Origin: Bradyrhizobium canariense
GTDB taxonomy: Bacteria; Pseudomonadota; Alphaproteobacteria; Rhizobiales; Xanthobacteraceae
DNA: 64,000 bases
Assembly (NCBI RefSeq): GCF_900105125.1
Contig: NZ_LT629750.1
Coordinates: forward strand, 2,666,001 to 2,730,000
Direction of reading: 5' to 3'
The notes beneath the pieces are model-generated. The model made no database searches and was not told where the DNA came from. It was given only the letters and a program-made list of their open reading frames with translations. Below, one piece after another: positions 1 to 9,833 of the stretch (position 1 is its first letter; the number at the start of each line of letters is the position of its first letter). Position numbers and translations under genes: made by a program.

Positions 1-627
1 AAGAATCCGCGCGCCACCATGAAAGCGCCGATCACGGTCGAGGACGTGCTGAACTCGCGGATGATCGCCTATCCCTTCCGCATCCTGCAATGCTGCCTCG
101 TCACCGACGGCGGCGGCGCGCTGATCCTGACATCGGCCGACCGCGCCAAGGATTTTCCGAAGAAGCCGGTCTATATCCTCGGTACCGGCGAGAGCGTGGA
201 AACGCCGATGGTCAGCCAGATGCAGACTTTCGATTCCTCGCGCGCCTTCAGGGTTGCCGGCCCCCTCGCCTTCAAGGAAGCCGGCATCGCGCACAAGGAC
301 GTCGATCATCTGATGATCTATGATGCGTTCGCGCATCTGCCGCTCTACGGGCTCGGCGATCTCGGCTTCATGCCGCATGAAGAGACCGGCAAGTTCATCG
401 CCGACGGCCATACGCGTCCGGGCGGCAAGCTGCCGCTCAACACCAATGGTGGCGGCTTGAGCTATATGCATTCCGGAATGTACGGCATGTACGCGCTGCA
501 GGAGAGCGTGCGCCAGATGCGCGGCATCGCGCCGGCGCAGGTGCCGGGCGCGAAAATCTCGGTCTGTCACGGTGTCGGTGGCATGTTCGCGGCGAGCGGC
601 ACGATCATCTTTACGAACGAGCGGTGA
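1..627 (+). CDS. Thiolase, SCP2/lipid-transfer type (C-terminal part; 5' end outside window)
   Basis: The frame is already open at base 1, and the first ATG (base 19) lies inside conserved sequence. These 208 residues are therefore the C-terminal part of a gene that starts upstream of the window. Thiolases of this type cleave 3-oxoacyl-CoA into acetyl-CoA or propionyl-CoA plus a shortened acyl-CoA in the cytoplasm. Seen in the sequence: DGGGALILT at the start of the C-terminal half, the active-site histidine in GGGLSYMHSG (about visible residue 157), and the catalytic cysteine in SVCHGVGGMF (about residue 189), 20 residues before the end. The next same-strand gene is a short-chain dehydrogenase, so both probably serve one beta-oxidation-like route. 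The natural substrate cannot be read from the sequence. Confidence 0.85.
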   Translation, partial: KNPRATMKAPITVEDVLNSRMIAYPFRILQCCLVTDGGGALILTSADRAKDFPKKPVYILGTGESVETPMVSQMQTFDSSRAFRVAGPLAFKEAGIAHKDVDHLMIYDAFAHLPLYGLGDLGFMPHEETGKFIADGHTRPGGKLPLNTNGGGLSYMHSGMYGMYALQESVRQMRGIAPAQVPGAKISVCHGVGGMFAASGTIIFTNER

Positions 628-660
628 CAGACGGAGCCGAACCGCTACGAACTGTCTTCA

Positions 661-772
661 CCTCTCCCATCGGGAGAGGTCGGCGCATCGCGCCGGGTGA
701 GGGGTTACGGTCCATCGATAGACCGTAACCCCTCGCCCCACCCCTCTCCCACAGGGAGAGGGAGCGCACTTC
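661..772. repeat. Extragenic palindromic element, family A
   Basis: The element contains two hairpins with CTCTCCC/GGGAGAG arms and a longer central inverted repeat, GGGTTACGGTC with GACCGTAACCC, around CATCGATA. Related elements are at 6170-6276, 42717-42854 and (right half) 44085-44173. It lies between two plus-strand genes and could act as a transcript-stabilising or terminating structure. Confidence 0.8.
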
Positions 773-815
773 CGCTGCGGCAATGTCGAATATAACAGGA
801 ACAAAGGAGACAATC

Positions 816-1736
816 ATGGCCGGCACCAAATCACTCCAGGATAAAGTCATCATCGTCACCGGCGCGGGACGCGGCATCGGCCGCGAGATCGCGCTGCTGT
901 GTGCGGCCGAAGGCGCCAAGGTCGTGGTCAACGACCCCGGCGTAGCGGCCGACGGTTCGGGAACCAGCGCCGCGCCGGCCGAAGAAGTGGTCGAGGAAAT
1001 CAAGAAGCGCGGCGGCACCGCGGTTGCGAATTTCGAGACCGTTGCCGAAGCGATCCCGGCGAGCCGGATCGTCAAGGCGGCGACCGACCATTTCGGCAAG
1101 CTCGATGGCGTCGTCAACAATGCCGGCATTCTCCGTGACATGATCTTTCATCGCATGAGCGTGGAAGCGTTCGAATCCGTCATCAAGGTGCATTTGATGG
1201 GATCGTTCTACGTCTCCCATGCCGCCGCGCGGCTGTTCCGCGAGCAGGAAAGCGGCTCGTTCGTTCACTTCACCTCGACGTCGGGCCTTGTCGGCAATTT
1301 CGGTCAGGCCAATTACGCGGCAGCGAAACTCGGCATCGTTGGATTGTCGAAATCGATCGCGCTCGACATGAACCGCTTCAATGTGCGCTCGAACTGCATC
1401 TCGCCGTTCGCCTGGAGCCGCCTGATCGGAACCATTCCGACGGAAACCGAGGCCGAGAAGGCGCGCGTTGCAAAAATCCAGCAGATGGGACCGGAAAAGA
1501 TTGCCCCGGTCGCAGCCTATCTCCTGAGCGACGTCGCCAAGGACGTCACCGGACAGATCTTTGCGGTGCGTATGAACGAGATTTTCCTGATGAGCCAATC
1601 CCGCCCGCTGCGCTCGGTGCACCGCGGCGAAGGCTGGACGCCACAGACCATCGCCGAGCACGGCATGCCGGCGTTGAAGCCATCGTTCTACAAGCTCGAC
1701 CGCTCCGCCGACATTTTCAGCTGGGACGCGATCTAA
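816..1736 (+). CDS. Short-chain dehydrogenase/reductase, FabG / MFE-2 hydroxyacyl-CoA dehydrogenase-like
   Basis: A 306-residue NAD(P)-dependent oxidoreductase, probably a (3R)-hydroxyacyl-CoA dehydrogenase-like enzyme. The Rossmann fingerprint TGAGRGIG is at residues 15-22, NNAG near 101, catalytic Ser near 156, and the YxxxK pair at about 167/171 (NYAAAKLG). The VNDPG segment after strand 2 is typical of the dehydrogenase part of peroxisomal multifunctional enzyme type 2. The C-terminus is about 50 residues longer than the SDR core. The ATG at 816 is preferred over an in-frame ATG at 783 because AAAGGAG lies 6-8 bases before it. The preceding thiolase fragment suggests a shared fatty-acid or steroid-side-chain type pathway, which is inference. 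Confidence 0.8.
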   Translation: MAGTKSLQDKVIIVTGAGRGIGREIALLCAAEGAKVVVNDPGVAADGSGTSAAPAEEVVEEIKKRGGTAVANFETVAEAIPASRIVKAATDHFGKLDGVVNNAGILRDMIFHRMSVEAFESVIKVHLMGSFYVSHAAARLFREQESGSFVHFTSTSGLVGNFGQANYAAAKLGIVGLSKSIALDMNRFNVRSNCISPFAWSRLIGTIPTETEAEKARVAKIQQMGPEKIAPVAAYLLSDVAKDVTGQIFAVRMNEIFLMSQSRPLRSVHRGEGWTPQTIAEHGMPALKPSFYKLDRSADIFSWDAI

Positions 1737-1759
1737 GATCTGAGAACATTTCCCAACGC

Positions 1760-1877
1760 GTCGTCCCGGCGAACGCCGGGACCTATAACCACCGGGCGCT
1801 ATTATCTAAAGAAGGTGTCTACCCGCTCGTCTAACTACAATTGCCGCGGCGTATCGGTCCCGGCATTCGCCGAGACA
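1760..1877. repeat. Degenerate extragenic palindrome, family F
   Basis: A perfect hairpin, CCCGGC-GAAC-GCCGGG, sits at 1765-1780. A decayed second arm (GGTCCCGGCATTCGCCGAGA) lies near 1856-1875. It fills most of the gap between the SDR gene and the SMP-30 gene. No coding signal was seen here. Confidence 0.55.
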
Positions 1878-1978
1878 GATGGGCGTCGCTATCTCTGGTT
1901 GTTTCGAGAGTCTCGCCCGCTTTATGCCGGATTGCGGGCACATGATTACCTCCCAACAAAAAAATATGGGAGGAAATC

Positions 1979-3094
1979 ATGACAAGCCTACTGACCTTTC
2001 CCGACAAACGAGACGAAGGCGAATCTGACGGTTTCAACCGCCGCACCCTGCTGAAGGGGGCGGCGGCGCTTGCCACCACCGTTGCGATGACGTCGGAAGC
2101 CTCAGCCCGCGATTTCGGTCGCGGCGCTGAACCTCAACGCTATCCCGATCCCGATATCGTCGTGATCAACGAAAAGCGCTTCAAGGCCAAGGTCGGCAAC
2201 ACCTCCATCAAGCGACTGTTTACGGGCTGTCTGTGGGCAGAAGGGCCCGCCTGGAACGCCCAAGGCCAATACCTTGTGTGGAGCGACATTCCCAACAACC
2301 GTCAGCTCCGCTATCTCGACGATGACGGCCACATTTCGGAGCAGTTTCACAAACCTTCCAACGAAGGTAACGGCAACACGTTCGACTTCGAAGGGCGGCA
2401 GATCACCTGCGAGCGGACCCGGCTTGTCCGCTTCGAACATGACGGCGCACTCACGGTGCTGGCCGAGCAAGCAGGCGGCAAGCAGCTCAATGGCCCGAAC
2501 GACGTCGTCGTACACCCCAACGACAAATCGATCTGGTTCACCGATCCCGGCTATGGCGCGGTGAGCATCTACGAAGGGCAGAAGGCCAACACGGGCTCCG
2601 TGCAGCCTTACCAGAAAGAGGCGGTATATCGGCTCGACGCGCTGACCGGCCAGGTGACCAAGGTTGCCGACGAGCCGTTCAAACCGAACGGCATCGCTTT
2701 CAGCCACGACTACAAGAAGGTCTATGTCTGCGATACCGGCATCACGCATTACCCCAATGCCAAGAACATCGTCTGGCAGTACGACCTGACCGGCGACAAG
2801 CTCTCGAACCCGCGGACGTTGATCGACATGACGCTTGACGGCAAATCAGGCTTCCCTGACGGCATGCGGGTCGACACCGAGGGCAATGTCTGGGTCGGCG
2901 CAGGCTGGGTCGGCGACGGCTATGACGGCGTCCAGATCTTCGCGCCGGATGGCGAACGCATTGGCCAGATCCGCCTGCCCGAGACCTGCGCAAATGTCTG
3001 CTTCGGCGGGAAAAAGCGAAACCGGCTGTTCATGGCCGCGAGCCAGTCGCTGTATGCCGTCTATGTCGAGACCCAGGGCGCGCATAATTGCTGA
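1979..3094 (+). CDS. SMP-30/gluconolactonase family protein, Tat-exported
   Basis: A 371-residue protein of the SMP-30/gluconolactonase/LRE-like family of calcium-dependent lactonases, which open sugar lactones or related esters. The N-terminus is a Tat signal: RRTLLKG at residues 21-27, a hydrophobic stretch, then ASA at about 41-43 as the likely cleavage site. The mature enzyme should therefore be periplasmic. Beta-propeller motifs typical of the family are visible: EGPAW near the start of the domain, NGPNDVVVHP, WFTDPGYG, KPNGIAFS and PDGMRVD, which contain the acidic and Asn metal ligands. GGGAGG (1968-1973) gives a strong ribosome site 5 bases before ATG 1979. It seems to be transcribed alone. 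The substrate is unknown. Confidence 0.85.
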   Translation: MTSLLTFPDKRDEGESDGFNRRTLLKGAAALATTVAMTSEASARDFGRGAEPQRYPDPDIVVINEKRFKAKVGNTSIKRLFTGCLWAEGPAWNAQGQYLVWSDIPNNRQLRYLDDDGHISEQFHKPSNEGNGNTFDFEGRQITCERTRLVRFEHDGALTVLAEQAGGKQLNGPNDVVVHPNDKSIWFTDPGYGAVSIYEGQKANTGSVQPYQKEAVYRLDALTGQVTKVADEPFKPNGIAFSHDYKKVYVCDTGITHYPNAKNIVWQYDLTGDKLSNPRTLIDMTLDGKSGFPDGMRVDTEGNVWVGAGWVGDGYDGVQIFAPDGERIGQIRLPETCANVCFGGKKRNRLFMAASQSLYAVYVETQGAHNC

Positions 3095-3126
3095 GTTGTT
3101 TACCGACGCACGGCGTTAACGATCCA

Positions 3127-3218
3127 CGTCATGGCCGGGCTCGTCCCGGCCATCCACGTCTTGCTTCCTGCTTGCTTGTACAAAGACGTGGATACCCGCG
3201 ACAAGCGCGGACATGACG
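3127..3218. repeat. Extragenic palindromic element, family D
   Basis: A long hairpin with outer arms CGTCATGGCCGGG and ACATGACG and an inner pair ATCCACGTCTT/AAGACGTGGAT. Copies are at 11433-11524, 18499-18588 and, degenerate, at 23287-23360. It sits between two convergent genes and may terminate both transcripts. Confidence 0.8.
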
Positions 3219-3246
3219 GCTGAGGGCGAGACCAGCGACTCGTCGC

Positions 3247-6042
3247 CTACCCGCTATTCCTGAGCCCCGCCGAAATGCCGTTGATGGTGAGCTGGATCCC
3301 GCGCAGAACCTGCTCATCCGGATTTTGCGCGCGGTGCTCTTTCAGCAGTTCGACCTGCACATGGTTGAGCGGGTCCAGATACGGAAAACGATTGCGGATC
3401 GACCGCTCCAGCAGCGGGTTGCTCTCCAGCAGGCGCTCCTGTCCCATGATGTCCAATAGCGTTTCAATCGAATTGTGCCATTCGCGGCGGATGCGCCCAA
3501 AGATATTCTCGCGCAACGCCGCATCCGGGACCAATTCGGCATAGCGCGATGCGATCGCGATCGAGCTCTTCGCCAGCACCATGTCCATGTTCGACAGCAG
3601 GGTTCGGAAGAATGGCCATTCGCGATAGATTTCTTTAAGGAACGGCATGCCCTTGTCCGGATGTTGCGATATCCAGGTCTCGACCGCGCTGCCAAAACCG
3701 TACCAGCCGGGCAGCATCAGGCGGCATTGCGCCCAGCTGAAGACCCAGGGGATGGCGCGAAGGTCCTCGATGGCGCGGGTTTTCTTGCGCGATGCCGGCC
3801 GGCTGCCGATGTTCAGCGTCGAGATTTCGGTGATGACGGTGGATGCCCAGAAATACTCCGCAAAGCCTTCGGTCTCATAGACGAGGCCGCGATAGGCCTT
3901 GAAGGCCAGCGCCGACAATTCCTCCATGGCTTCCAGATATTCGCGGCGCGGCGCGCTTTGCTTCGGCTGCAGCAGGCTAGCTTCCAGCGTTGCGGCGGCC
4001 AGAATTTCCAGATTGCTGCGGCCAACCTCGGCGTTGGAATATTTGCTGGAGATGATTTCGCCCTGCTCGGTGATCCGGATCTGGCCGTTCACCGCGCCGC
4101 CGGGCTGCGCGATGATGGCGTCATAGCTCGGGCCGCCGCCGCGGCCGACCGACCCGCCACGACCGTGGAACAGCCTCAAGCGAACGCTGTGGCGTTCGAA
4201 CACGTCGACCAGGCCGATCTCGGCCTTGTAAAGCTCCCAGCCCGAGGTAACGAAACCGCCATCCTTGTTGCTGTCGGAATAGCCGAGCATCACCTCCTGC
4301 ACACAGCCGCGGCTATCCACCAGCTTGCGGTAATCGTGCAGCGCCAGCATCCGGTCCATGATCGCGGATGAGGCCTGAAGATCCTCGATGGTCTCAAAGA
4401 GCGGCACGATATTGACCGCGCTGCGGCCGGAGGGATCGACAAGACCTGCCTCCTTCAGCAGCAGCGCCACTTCCAGCATGTCGGACATGCCCTGGCACAT
4501 CGAGATGATGCATTGGGGAATGACATCAGCGCCGAATTTGGCGTGTGCTTCAGCGGCGGCGTGGAATACCGCGAGTTCGCCCAACGTCTCTTCGCTGTAT
4601 TTCACGAAAGATGACGTCAGCGGCCGCGCATTGCGCAGTTCGCTCGACAGCAGCGCAACGCGGGCGTCCTCGCTCAAGGCCAGATAGGACATGCCGGGCG
4701 TCGCCGCGTCGAGCAGCTCCGCAACCGTACGCTCGTGCACGGCTGAATTCTGCCGCATGTCGAGACGGGCGAGGTGGAAGCCGAAACAATCGACGGCACG
4801 GCGCAACAGCCGCAGCCGCCCGCGCGCGATCACGCGCGAATTATTTGCGATCAGCGAACGGTCGAGCACGTCGAGATCGGCCTTGAATTCGTCCACGCTG
4901 GCGTAAGGCGCCGCCTCGCCGACCGGACGCCGGGTGATTTCCACGTCCAGCTTCGCGGCGGTCGCGGTGAGCCGCGCGTAGATGCCCGACACCGCCAGCC
5001 GATACGGCTCGCCGCTGCGATGCGGCGAGGTATCGGGTGAGCGCTCGGCCAACAAGCGCAGTTCATCGGAAACGTCAGCGAGGTGCGCGGCCAGCGACAG
5101 TTCGGAGCCGAGCACATGCAGCTCTTCGAGATAAAAACTGAGCACGCGGCTCGACTGCAGCCGCAACGTGCCGCGCATGACCTCGGCGGTCACGAACGGA
5201 TTGCCGTCGCGATCGCCGCCGATCCAGCTCCCCATCTTGAGGAAAGATGCCAGTTCGCCGGGATCGCCGCCGTCATCCTTGTTCAACCGGTCCTCCAGCG
5301 CGCAATGCAGCCGCGGCACTTCGTGCAGGAAGGTGTAATCATAGAACGAAAGGCCGTTGGCGACTTCATCGAGCACGGTGAGCTTGGTACGGCGCAGCAG
5401 GTTGGTCTGCCACAGCGTCAGCACATCCCGGCGCAACTGCTCGTCGCTGGCCTCGATTTCTTCGGGCGTGAGTTGAACCCGTTCGCGGCGATCCAGAAGT
5501 GCCGCGATCTCCATCTCGCGGTCGATGGTGCTCTTGCGGCGCACTTCGGTCGGATGCGCGGTCAGAACCGGGCTGACCAGCGCCTCCTTGAAAAAGCGGC
5601 GCAGATCGGCCGGGCTGAAGCCGGCCTCGCGCGCATGCGACAAGGTGCCCGCAAGCGCGCCCGAAGGCGCCTCGCTACCGTTACTGCGCGTCCGCATCTG
5701 GCGAATGTTGTTCTGGTCCTCGGCGATATTGGCGAGGTGCGAAAAATAGCTGAACGCCCGCACGATGCGCACGGTCTCGCTGATCGACATGCTGTCGAGG
5801 ATGGTTTCGAGCTCGCGCCGCGCCAGCCGATCTTCGTCGCGGTGAAACCGGATCGAGGTCTGCCGGATGCGTTCGACCAGGTCGAACGCGTCGGCGCCTT
5901 CCTGATCGCGCACGGTATCGCCGAGAATGCGTCCCAGCAGCCGGATGTCGTTCCGCAGCCGGGCGTCCTCCTCAAGTGCGAGCGCCTCCTCGGCGCGATT
6001 GGCCCGCAATTCGGCGTTGGAAGGCATCGTCTGGGTAGACAT
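3247..6042 (-). CDS. ppc: Phosphoenolpyruvate carboxylase
   Basis: A 931-residue cytoplasmic enzyme that adds bicarbonate to phosphoenolpyruvate to give oxaloacetate, refilling the TCA cycle. The length matches the bacterial family. Diagnostic motifs are present: [11 protein letters not shown] with the catalytic His at residue 163, [10 protein letters not shown], the glycine-rich [14 protein letters not shown] with catalytic His/Arg, and a C-terminal ending RNSG where many homologues end xNTG. The ATG at 6042 is chosen because conserved sequence begins just after it and CTGGAG precedes it. The frame stays open 40 codons further upstream, but that stretch is not protein-like. Monocistronic, with repeat elements on both sides. 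Confidence 0.97.
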   Translation of the reverse strand: MSTQTMPSNAELRANRAEEALALEEDARLRNDIRLLGRILGDTVRDQEGADAFDLVERIRQTSIRFHRDEDRLARRELETILDSMSISETVRIVRAFSYFSHLANIAEDQNNIRQMRTRSNGSEAPSGALAGTLSHAREAGFSPADLRRFFKEALVSPVLTAHPTEVRRKSTIDREMEIAALLDRRERVQLTPEEIEASDEQLRRDVLTLWQTNLLRRTKLTVLDEVANGLSFYDYTFLHEVPRLHCALEDRLNKDDGGDPGELASFLKMGSWIGGDRDGNPFVTAEVMRGTLRLQSSRVLSFYLEELHVLGSELSLAAHLADVSDELRLLAERSPDTSPHRSGEPYRLAVSGIYARLTATAAKLDVEITRRPVGEAAPYASVDEFKADLDVLDRSLIANNSRVIARGRLRLLRRAVDCFGFHLARLDMRQNSAVHERTVAELLDAATPGMSYLALSEDARVALLSSELRNARPLTSSFVKYSEETLGELAVFHAAAEAHAKFGADVIPQCIISMCQGMSDMLEVALLLKEAGLVDPSGRSAVNIVPLFETIEDLQASSAIMDRMLALHDYRKLVDSRGCVQEVMLGYSDSNKDGGFVTSGWELYKAEIGLVDVFERHSVRLRLFHGRGGSVGRGGGPSYDAIIAQPGGAVNGQIRITEQGEIISSKYSNAEVGRSNLEILAAATLEASLLQPKQSAPRREYLEAMEELSALAFKAYRGLVYETEGFAEYFWASTVITEISTLNIGSRPASRKKTRAIEDLRAIPWVFSWAQCRLMLPGWYGFGSAVETWISQHPDKGMPFLKEIYREWPFFRTLLSNMDMVLAKSSIAIASRYAELVPDAALRENIFGRIRREWHNSIETLLDIMGQERLLESNPLLERSIRNRFPYLDPLNHVQVELLKEHRAQNPDEQVLRGIQLTINGISAGLRNSG

Positions 6043-6169
6043 GGCTGGCTGCTCCAGAAAATTGCCCGGCAACTCCGCAGTCTGCAATTTTTTCGGTTCG
6101 GCGCAAGATGAAGATAAAGGCGGACGATTGCCATAGCTGTGGTTGCGGCAATAGCTATGCACTTCGCTT

Positions 6170-6276
6170 CCCCCTCTCCCTTAGGAAGAGGGTTGGGGTG
6201 AGCGGTTACGGTCCCTTGTTAGCACCGTACTCCCTCACCCGGCGCTAACGAGCCGACCTCTCCCGACGGGAGAGGT
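6170..6276. repeat. Extragenic palindromic element, family A
   Basis: Contains the CCCTCTCCCTT/AAGAGGG and CCTCTCCCGACGGGAGAGG hairpins and a GGTTACGGTCC segment related to the copy at 661-772. The central palindrome is decayed here. It occupies the gap between ppc and the acyl-CoA ligase gene. Confidence 0.75.
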
Positions 6277-6286
6277 GAAGGAAGTC

Positions 6287-7831
6287 TTAAATCCGCCGCC
6301 CTGCCCGCTCCCAATAGGGATCGCGCAGCCGGCGCTTGAAGATCTTGCCGGAATCCTCCCGCGGCAGGTCGCGGTGGATTTCGACGTGTTTTGGCACCTT
6401 GTAATCGGCCAGCGAGATCTTGAGTTGTGCGCGGACGTCAGCCACGTCGAGCGCGACCCCGGCCTGTGGTTCCACCACCGCCATCAGCGCCTCGCCGAAT
6501 TCCTCGTCGGGGATGCCAAACACCGCACAGTCATGGACGCCGGGAACCGCATGCAGCGCCGCCTCGATTTCGGCGGGATAGATGTTGACGCCACCTGAGA
6601 TCACCATGTCGCGCTTGCGATCGCAGATGAACACATAGCCGTCCTCGTCGATGTAGCCGACATCGCCCGATGTAATAAAACCGTCGCGTTCGACCTCGGC
6701 GCGCTTGTCCGGCTTGTTGTGATAGCTGAAATCCGGTTGATCGGCGGCGCGCGAATAGATCTCGCCGATCTGGCCCTGCGGTAACGCATCGCCTTTCTCG
6801 CCGAGAAAGCGCAGCTCGACGCCCTCCAGGATCTTGCCGACGGTGCCCGGCTTTTTCAGCGCATCGTCGGAGCTCGCAAACGTGAGCGCGCCGGCTTCGG
6901 TGCTGCCATAATATTCATGGATCACCGGCCCCCACCACTCGATCATGGCGCGCTTGGCCTCGGCTGGGCATGGTGCCGCGGCATGAACGACATGACGCAG
7001 CGACGAGACGTCATATTTCTTGCGCACCGCCTCCGGCAGCTTCAACAGCCGGATGAACATGGTCGGCACCATGAACAGCGTGTCGATTTTCTGATCCTCG
7101 ATCAGCCGCAGAAACTCCTCGGGCTCAAACCGCGGCATCAGCACCAGCGCGCCGCCGAGGCGGCCGGAGCGCAGTCCGAACGAATTCGGCGCGGAATGAT
7201 ACAGTGGTCCCGGCAACAGCGCCCGCACGCCGGGCCGCAGGCCATAGATCAGCGCCCGCATCCGCTCCGACGCCCGCGTCTGTTCCGGCGTCGGCGCCGC
7301 GCGCCGTACGCCCTTGGGATGGCCTGTGGTGCCCGAGGTGTAGATCATATTCTGCGGCTGCGGGACGGCCGGACCATCGTAAGGCTGCTGCTGCTCGATC
7401 CAGGATTCAAGGTCGAGTGCGAAATCCGGCGACGAAAGATGATCGGGATTGATCTTGTAATGAGCCAGGATCTCCGGCGGCGTCGGAACGCTGAGCACCG
7501 TCACCGCAGCCGGGATCGCCTCACGCAGTTGATGCAGCATGTCGGCGTGGCCGACCAGGACGGACGTGCCGGAATCCCTCAGGATGTAATTGATTTCCTC
7601 CGGCTTGAAGTGCCAGTTCACCGGCACGCCATAGGCGCCAAGCCGCATCGCGGCATAGGCCGCCTCGATGAAGGCGATGTCGTTTCGCATCAGGATGCAG
7701 ACGCTATCGCCTTGCTTGACGCCCAGCCTGTGCAGTCCGCCGGCGATGCGGTTGGCACGACCCACGACCTCGGTGTGATCGCGCTTGCGCTCGCCGCTGA
7801 TGATGCCGAGGAAGAGTGATGACATTGACAT
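6287..7831 (-). CDS. AMP-forming acyl-CoA synthetase
   Basis: A 514-residue member of the acyl/aryl-CoA synthetase (ANL) superfamily, which activates a carboxylic acid with ATP to an acyl-adenylate and then to the CoA thioester. The P-loop-like motif YTSGTTGHPKG is at residues 164-174. Later come YYGSTEAGALT (adenine binding), SGDVGYIDEDGY (ribose-binding Asp) and the C-terminal catalytic Lys in GKIFKRRL. It is encoded just downstream of a crotonase on the same strand, 80 bases apart, so the two may be co-transcribed. ATG 7831 is preceded by GGAAAGAGAC. A second in-frame ATG at 7825 is possible. The acid substrate cannot be assigned. Confidence 0.9.
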   Translation of the reverse strand: MSMSSLFLGIISGERKRDHTEVVGRANRIAGGLHRLGVKQGDSVCILMRNDIAFIEAAYAAMRLGAYGVPVNWHFKPEEINYILRDSGTSVLVGHADMLHQLREAIPAAVTVLSVPTPPEILAHYKINPDHLSSPDFALDLESWIEQQQPYDGPAVPQPQNMIYTSGTTGHPKGVRRAAPTPEQTRASERMRALIYGLRPGVRALLPGPLYHSAPNSFGLRSGRLGGALVLMPRFEPEEFLRLIEDQKIDTLFMVPTMFIRLLKLPEAVRKKYDVSSLRHVVHAAAPCPAEAKRAMIEWWGPVIHEYYGSTEAGALTFASSDDALKKPGTVGKILEGVELRFLGEKGDALPQGQIGEIYSRAADQPDFSYHNKPDKRAEVERDGFITSGDVGYIDEDGYVFICDRKRDMVISGGVNIYPAEIEAALHAVPGVHDCAVFGIPDEEFGEALMAVVEPQAGVALDVADVRAQLKISLADYKVPKHVEIHRDLPREDSGKIFKRRLRDPYWERAGRRI

Positions 7832-7865
7832 TGTCTCTTTCCGATCTCTCGTCGGCTTGAATCTT

Positions 7866-7904
7866 GAGATTCCGGGTTCGCGTCTTCGACGCGCCCCGGA
7901 ATGA
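7866..7904. repeat. Partial extragenic palindrome, family C
   Basis: This is the right half of the family C element (ATTCCGGGTTCG ... CGCCCCGGAATGAC). The left half is missing. Full copies are at 21661-21745, 33784-33867 and 46261-46365. Confidence 0.7.
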
Positions 7905-7911
7905 CTAGGAA

Positions 7912-8727
7912 TTATTCGACGTCGGCGAAACGCGGCGCGCGTTTTTCCATGTTGGCGCGCACGGCCTCGAGCTGGCCGGGACTGCCCAACAGCTTTTGTT
8001 GCTCGACGGATTCGGCTGATAGCGCCGGACCGGGATCGACGGAAAGATTATTGAGCAGGCGCTTGGCGGCGCGGATCGCCTCCGGGCTCTTGCCTGCGAT
8101 CTCGCGCGCGACCTCGAATGCAGCAGCCCGCGGATCGTCGCAGACCCGTGTCGCGAGACCATAGTTCAGAGCCTCCTGCGCCGAGAAAATCCGTCCCGTA
8201 TAGGTCAGCTCGCGCAGGATATCGTCACGCACCAGGCTCGCCAGGATCGGCGTCCCCGCCATGTCCGGCACCAGACCCCATTTGATCTCCATGATCGACA
8301 TCCGCGCGTCGGGCGTCAGAAAACGCATGTCGGCACCGAGCGCGAGCTGAAAGCCGCCGCCAAAGGCCACACCCTGGATCGCGGCAATCACCGGCACCGG
8401 GAGCTGCCGCCAGCCCCACACCGCCTGCTGCGGGTAATTGGCAAGACCATGGGTACGCTCGGTCAAATCGCGTTTTTCGCCGCCTGCGATCCCGTTACCG
8501 CCGTTTTCCTTCATCGCGGCGAAACGGCCCATGTCGAGGCCGGCGCAAAATGCGCGGCCTTCACCGGACAATACTACCGCTCGCACGCCTTTTTCGCGGC
8601 TCAGCCGCTCGGTGGCGGCGACCAGTGCGTCGAACATCGCGGCATCGAGCGCGTTCATCTTGTCCGCCCGCACCAGACGGACGTCGGCGATACCGTCCAA
8701 AATCGATATCGAGACGCGTTCTTCCAT
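7912..8727 (-). CDS. Crotonase (enoyl-CoA hydratase/isomerase family)
   Basis: A 271-residue crotonase-fold enzyme acting on acyl-CoA thioesters. The oxyanion-hole segments FCAGLDMG and GVAFGGGFQLALGAD are clear. The first catalytic glutamate of classical hydratases (GGGCELA) is glutamine here (GGGFQLA). The second motif, MEIKWGLVPDMAG, keeps a Glu and places an Asp where dienoyl-CoA isomerases have theirs. It is thus more likely an isomerase or a non-hydratase crotonase than a simple enoyl-CoA hydratase, which is inference. GGAGG lies 10 bases before the ATG. It is divergent from the reductase gene at 8832 and upstream of the ligase gene on its own strand. Confidence 0.85.
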   Translation of the reverse strand: MEERVSISILDGIADVRLVRADKMNALDAAMFDALVAATERLSREKGVRAVVLSGEGRAFCAGLDMGRFAAMKENGGNGIAGGEKRDLTERTHGLANYPQQAVWGWRQLPVPVIAAIQGVAFGGGFQLALGADMRFLTPDARMSIMEIKWGLVPDMAGTPILASLVRDDILRELTYTGRIFSAQEALNYGLATRVCDDPRAAAFEVAREIAGKSPEAIRAAKRLLNNLSVDPGPALSAESVEQQKLLGSPGQLEAVRANMEKRAPRFADVE

Positions 8728-8831
8728 GACAAATTTCCTCCGCTCTTATTCTTTTGTGCCGCTTTACAGAACGGCGTTGTCCGGATTTAGTCAATCGACC
8801 AATTAACAGACATTCCCTTTGGGTGGAAACG

Positions 8832-9704
8832 ATGTTCAACGATCAGCTTCTCGCCGGGCGGCGCATTCTCGTAACGGGAGGCGGCACGGGCCTCGGCAAA
8901 TCCATGGCCGCGCGCTTCCTTGAGCTTGGCGCCGAGGTCCATATCTGCGGCCGCCGCAAGAGCGTCTGCGACGAAACCGCAACCGAGCTGATGGACCTGC
9001 ATGGTGGCCGGGTGACGAGCCACGGCGTCGACATTCGAAATCCGCTCGCTGTCGATGAGATGATCGAGAATATCTTCACCCAAGGCCCGCTCACGGATCT
9101 CATCAACAACGCCGCGGGCAATTTCATCTCGCGCACGGAAGAACTGAGCCCGCGCGGTTTCGACGCGGTCGCCAACATCGTCATGCACGGCACGTTCTAT
9201 GTGACGCATGCCGTGGGACGCCGCTGGATTGCGGCAAAACAGCGCGGCAATGTGGTCTCGATCACCGTGACCTGGGTCCGCAACGGCTCGCCCTATGTGG
9301 TGCCATCGGCGATGAGCAAATCCGCGATCCATGCCATGACCATGTCGCTGGCGACGGAATGGGGAAGATACGGCATTCGTCTCAACACCATCGCACCCGG
9401 CGAAATTCCGACCGAGGGCATGAGCAAGCGCATCAAGCCCGGCGACGAGGCCGGCGCACGCACCAAAGCGATGAACCCGATGGGTCGCGTCGGCAAAATG
9501 GAGGAGTTGCAGAACCTTGCCGTGTTCCTGATTTCAGGCGGCTGCGACTGGATCAACGGCGAGACCATCGCGATGGATGGCGGCCAGGCGCTGGCGATGG
9601 GCGGCAACTTCTATCAACTGCGCGACTGGTCGGATGCCGACTGGACGCAGGCGCGCGACTCGATCAAGGCCCAGAACGAAAAGGACCGCGCGGCGAGAGG
9701 ATAG
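8832..9704 (+). CDS. SDR related to 2,4-dienoyl-CoA reductase
   Basis: A 290-residue short-chain reductase with TGGGTGLG near residues 14-21 and NNAAGNFIS, the signature of mitochondrial-type 2,4-dienoyl-CoA reductases (DECR). As in that family, the normal SDR catalytic Tyr of YxxxK is missing: the segment VVPSAMSKSAIHAM has SxxxK instead. DECR enzymes use NADPH to remove conjugated double bases of dienoyl-CoA during oxidation of unsaturated acyl chains. The ATG at 8832 begins directly at the conserved domain; an upstream in-frame ATG (8754) is unlikely. The plus-strand acyl-CoA ligase at 9834 follows after 129 bases and may share the transcript. Confidence 0.85.
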   Translation: MFNDQLLAGRRILVTGGGTGLGKSMAARFLELGAEVHICGRRKSVCDETATELMDLHGGRVTSHGVDIRNPLAVDEMIENIFTQGPLTDLINNAAGNFISRTEELSPRGFDAVANIVMHGTFYVTHAVGRRWIAAKQRGNVVSITVTWVRNGSPYVVPSAMSKSAIHAMTMSLATEWGRYGIRLNTIAPGEIPTEGMSKRIKPGDEAGARTKAMNPMGRVGKMEELQNLAVFLISGGCDWINGETIAMDGGQALAMGGNFYQLRDWSDADWTQARDSIKAQNEKDRAARG

Positions 9705-9833
9705 CTCCCCTTGCGGTTGTCCCCTTCACCGCGCCTGCGGGGACGGTACCGTCGATGCATCGAGACCCCACGTATTGTTTTTGCCGCCGGATGACGCCAA
9801 ACTCCGCGAAATAAAAACATACCCGGGGGAAAC

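Noticed and set aside
5083..6111. Long open frame (over 340 codons) on the plus strand opposite ppc
   Set aside because: It is antisense to a clear PEP carboxylase. Its composition is typical of antisense frames in GC-rich DNA, with no domain or ribosome site.
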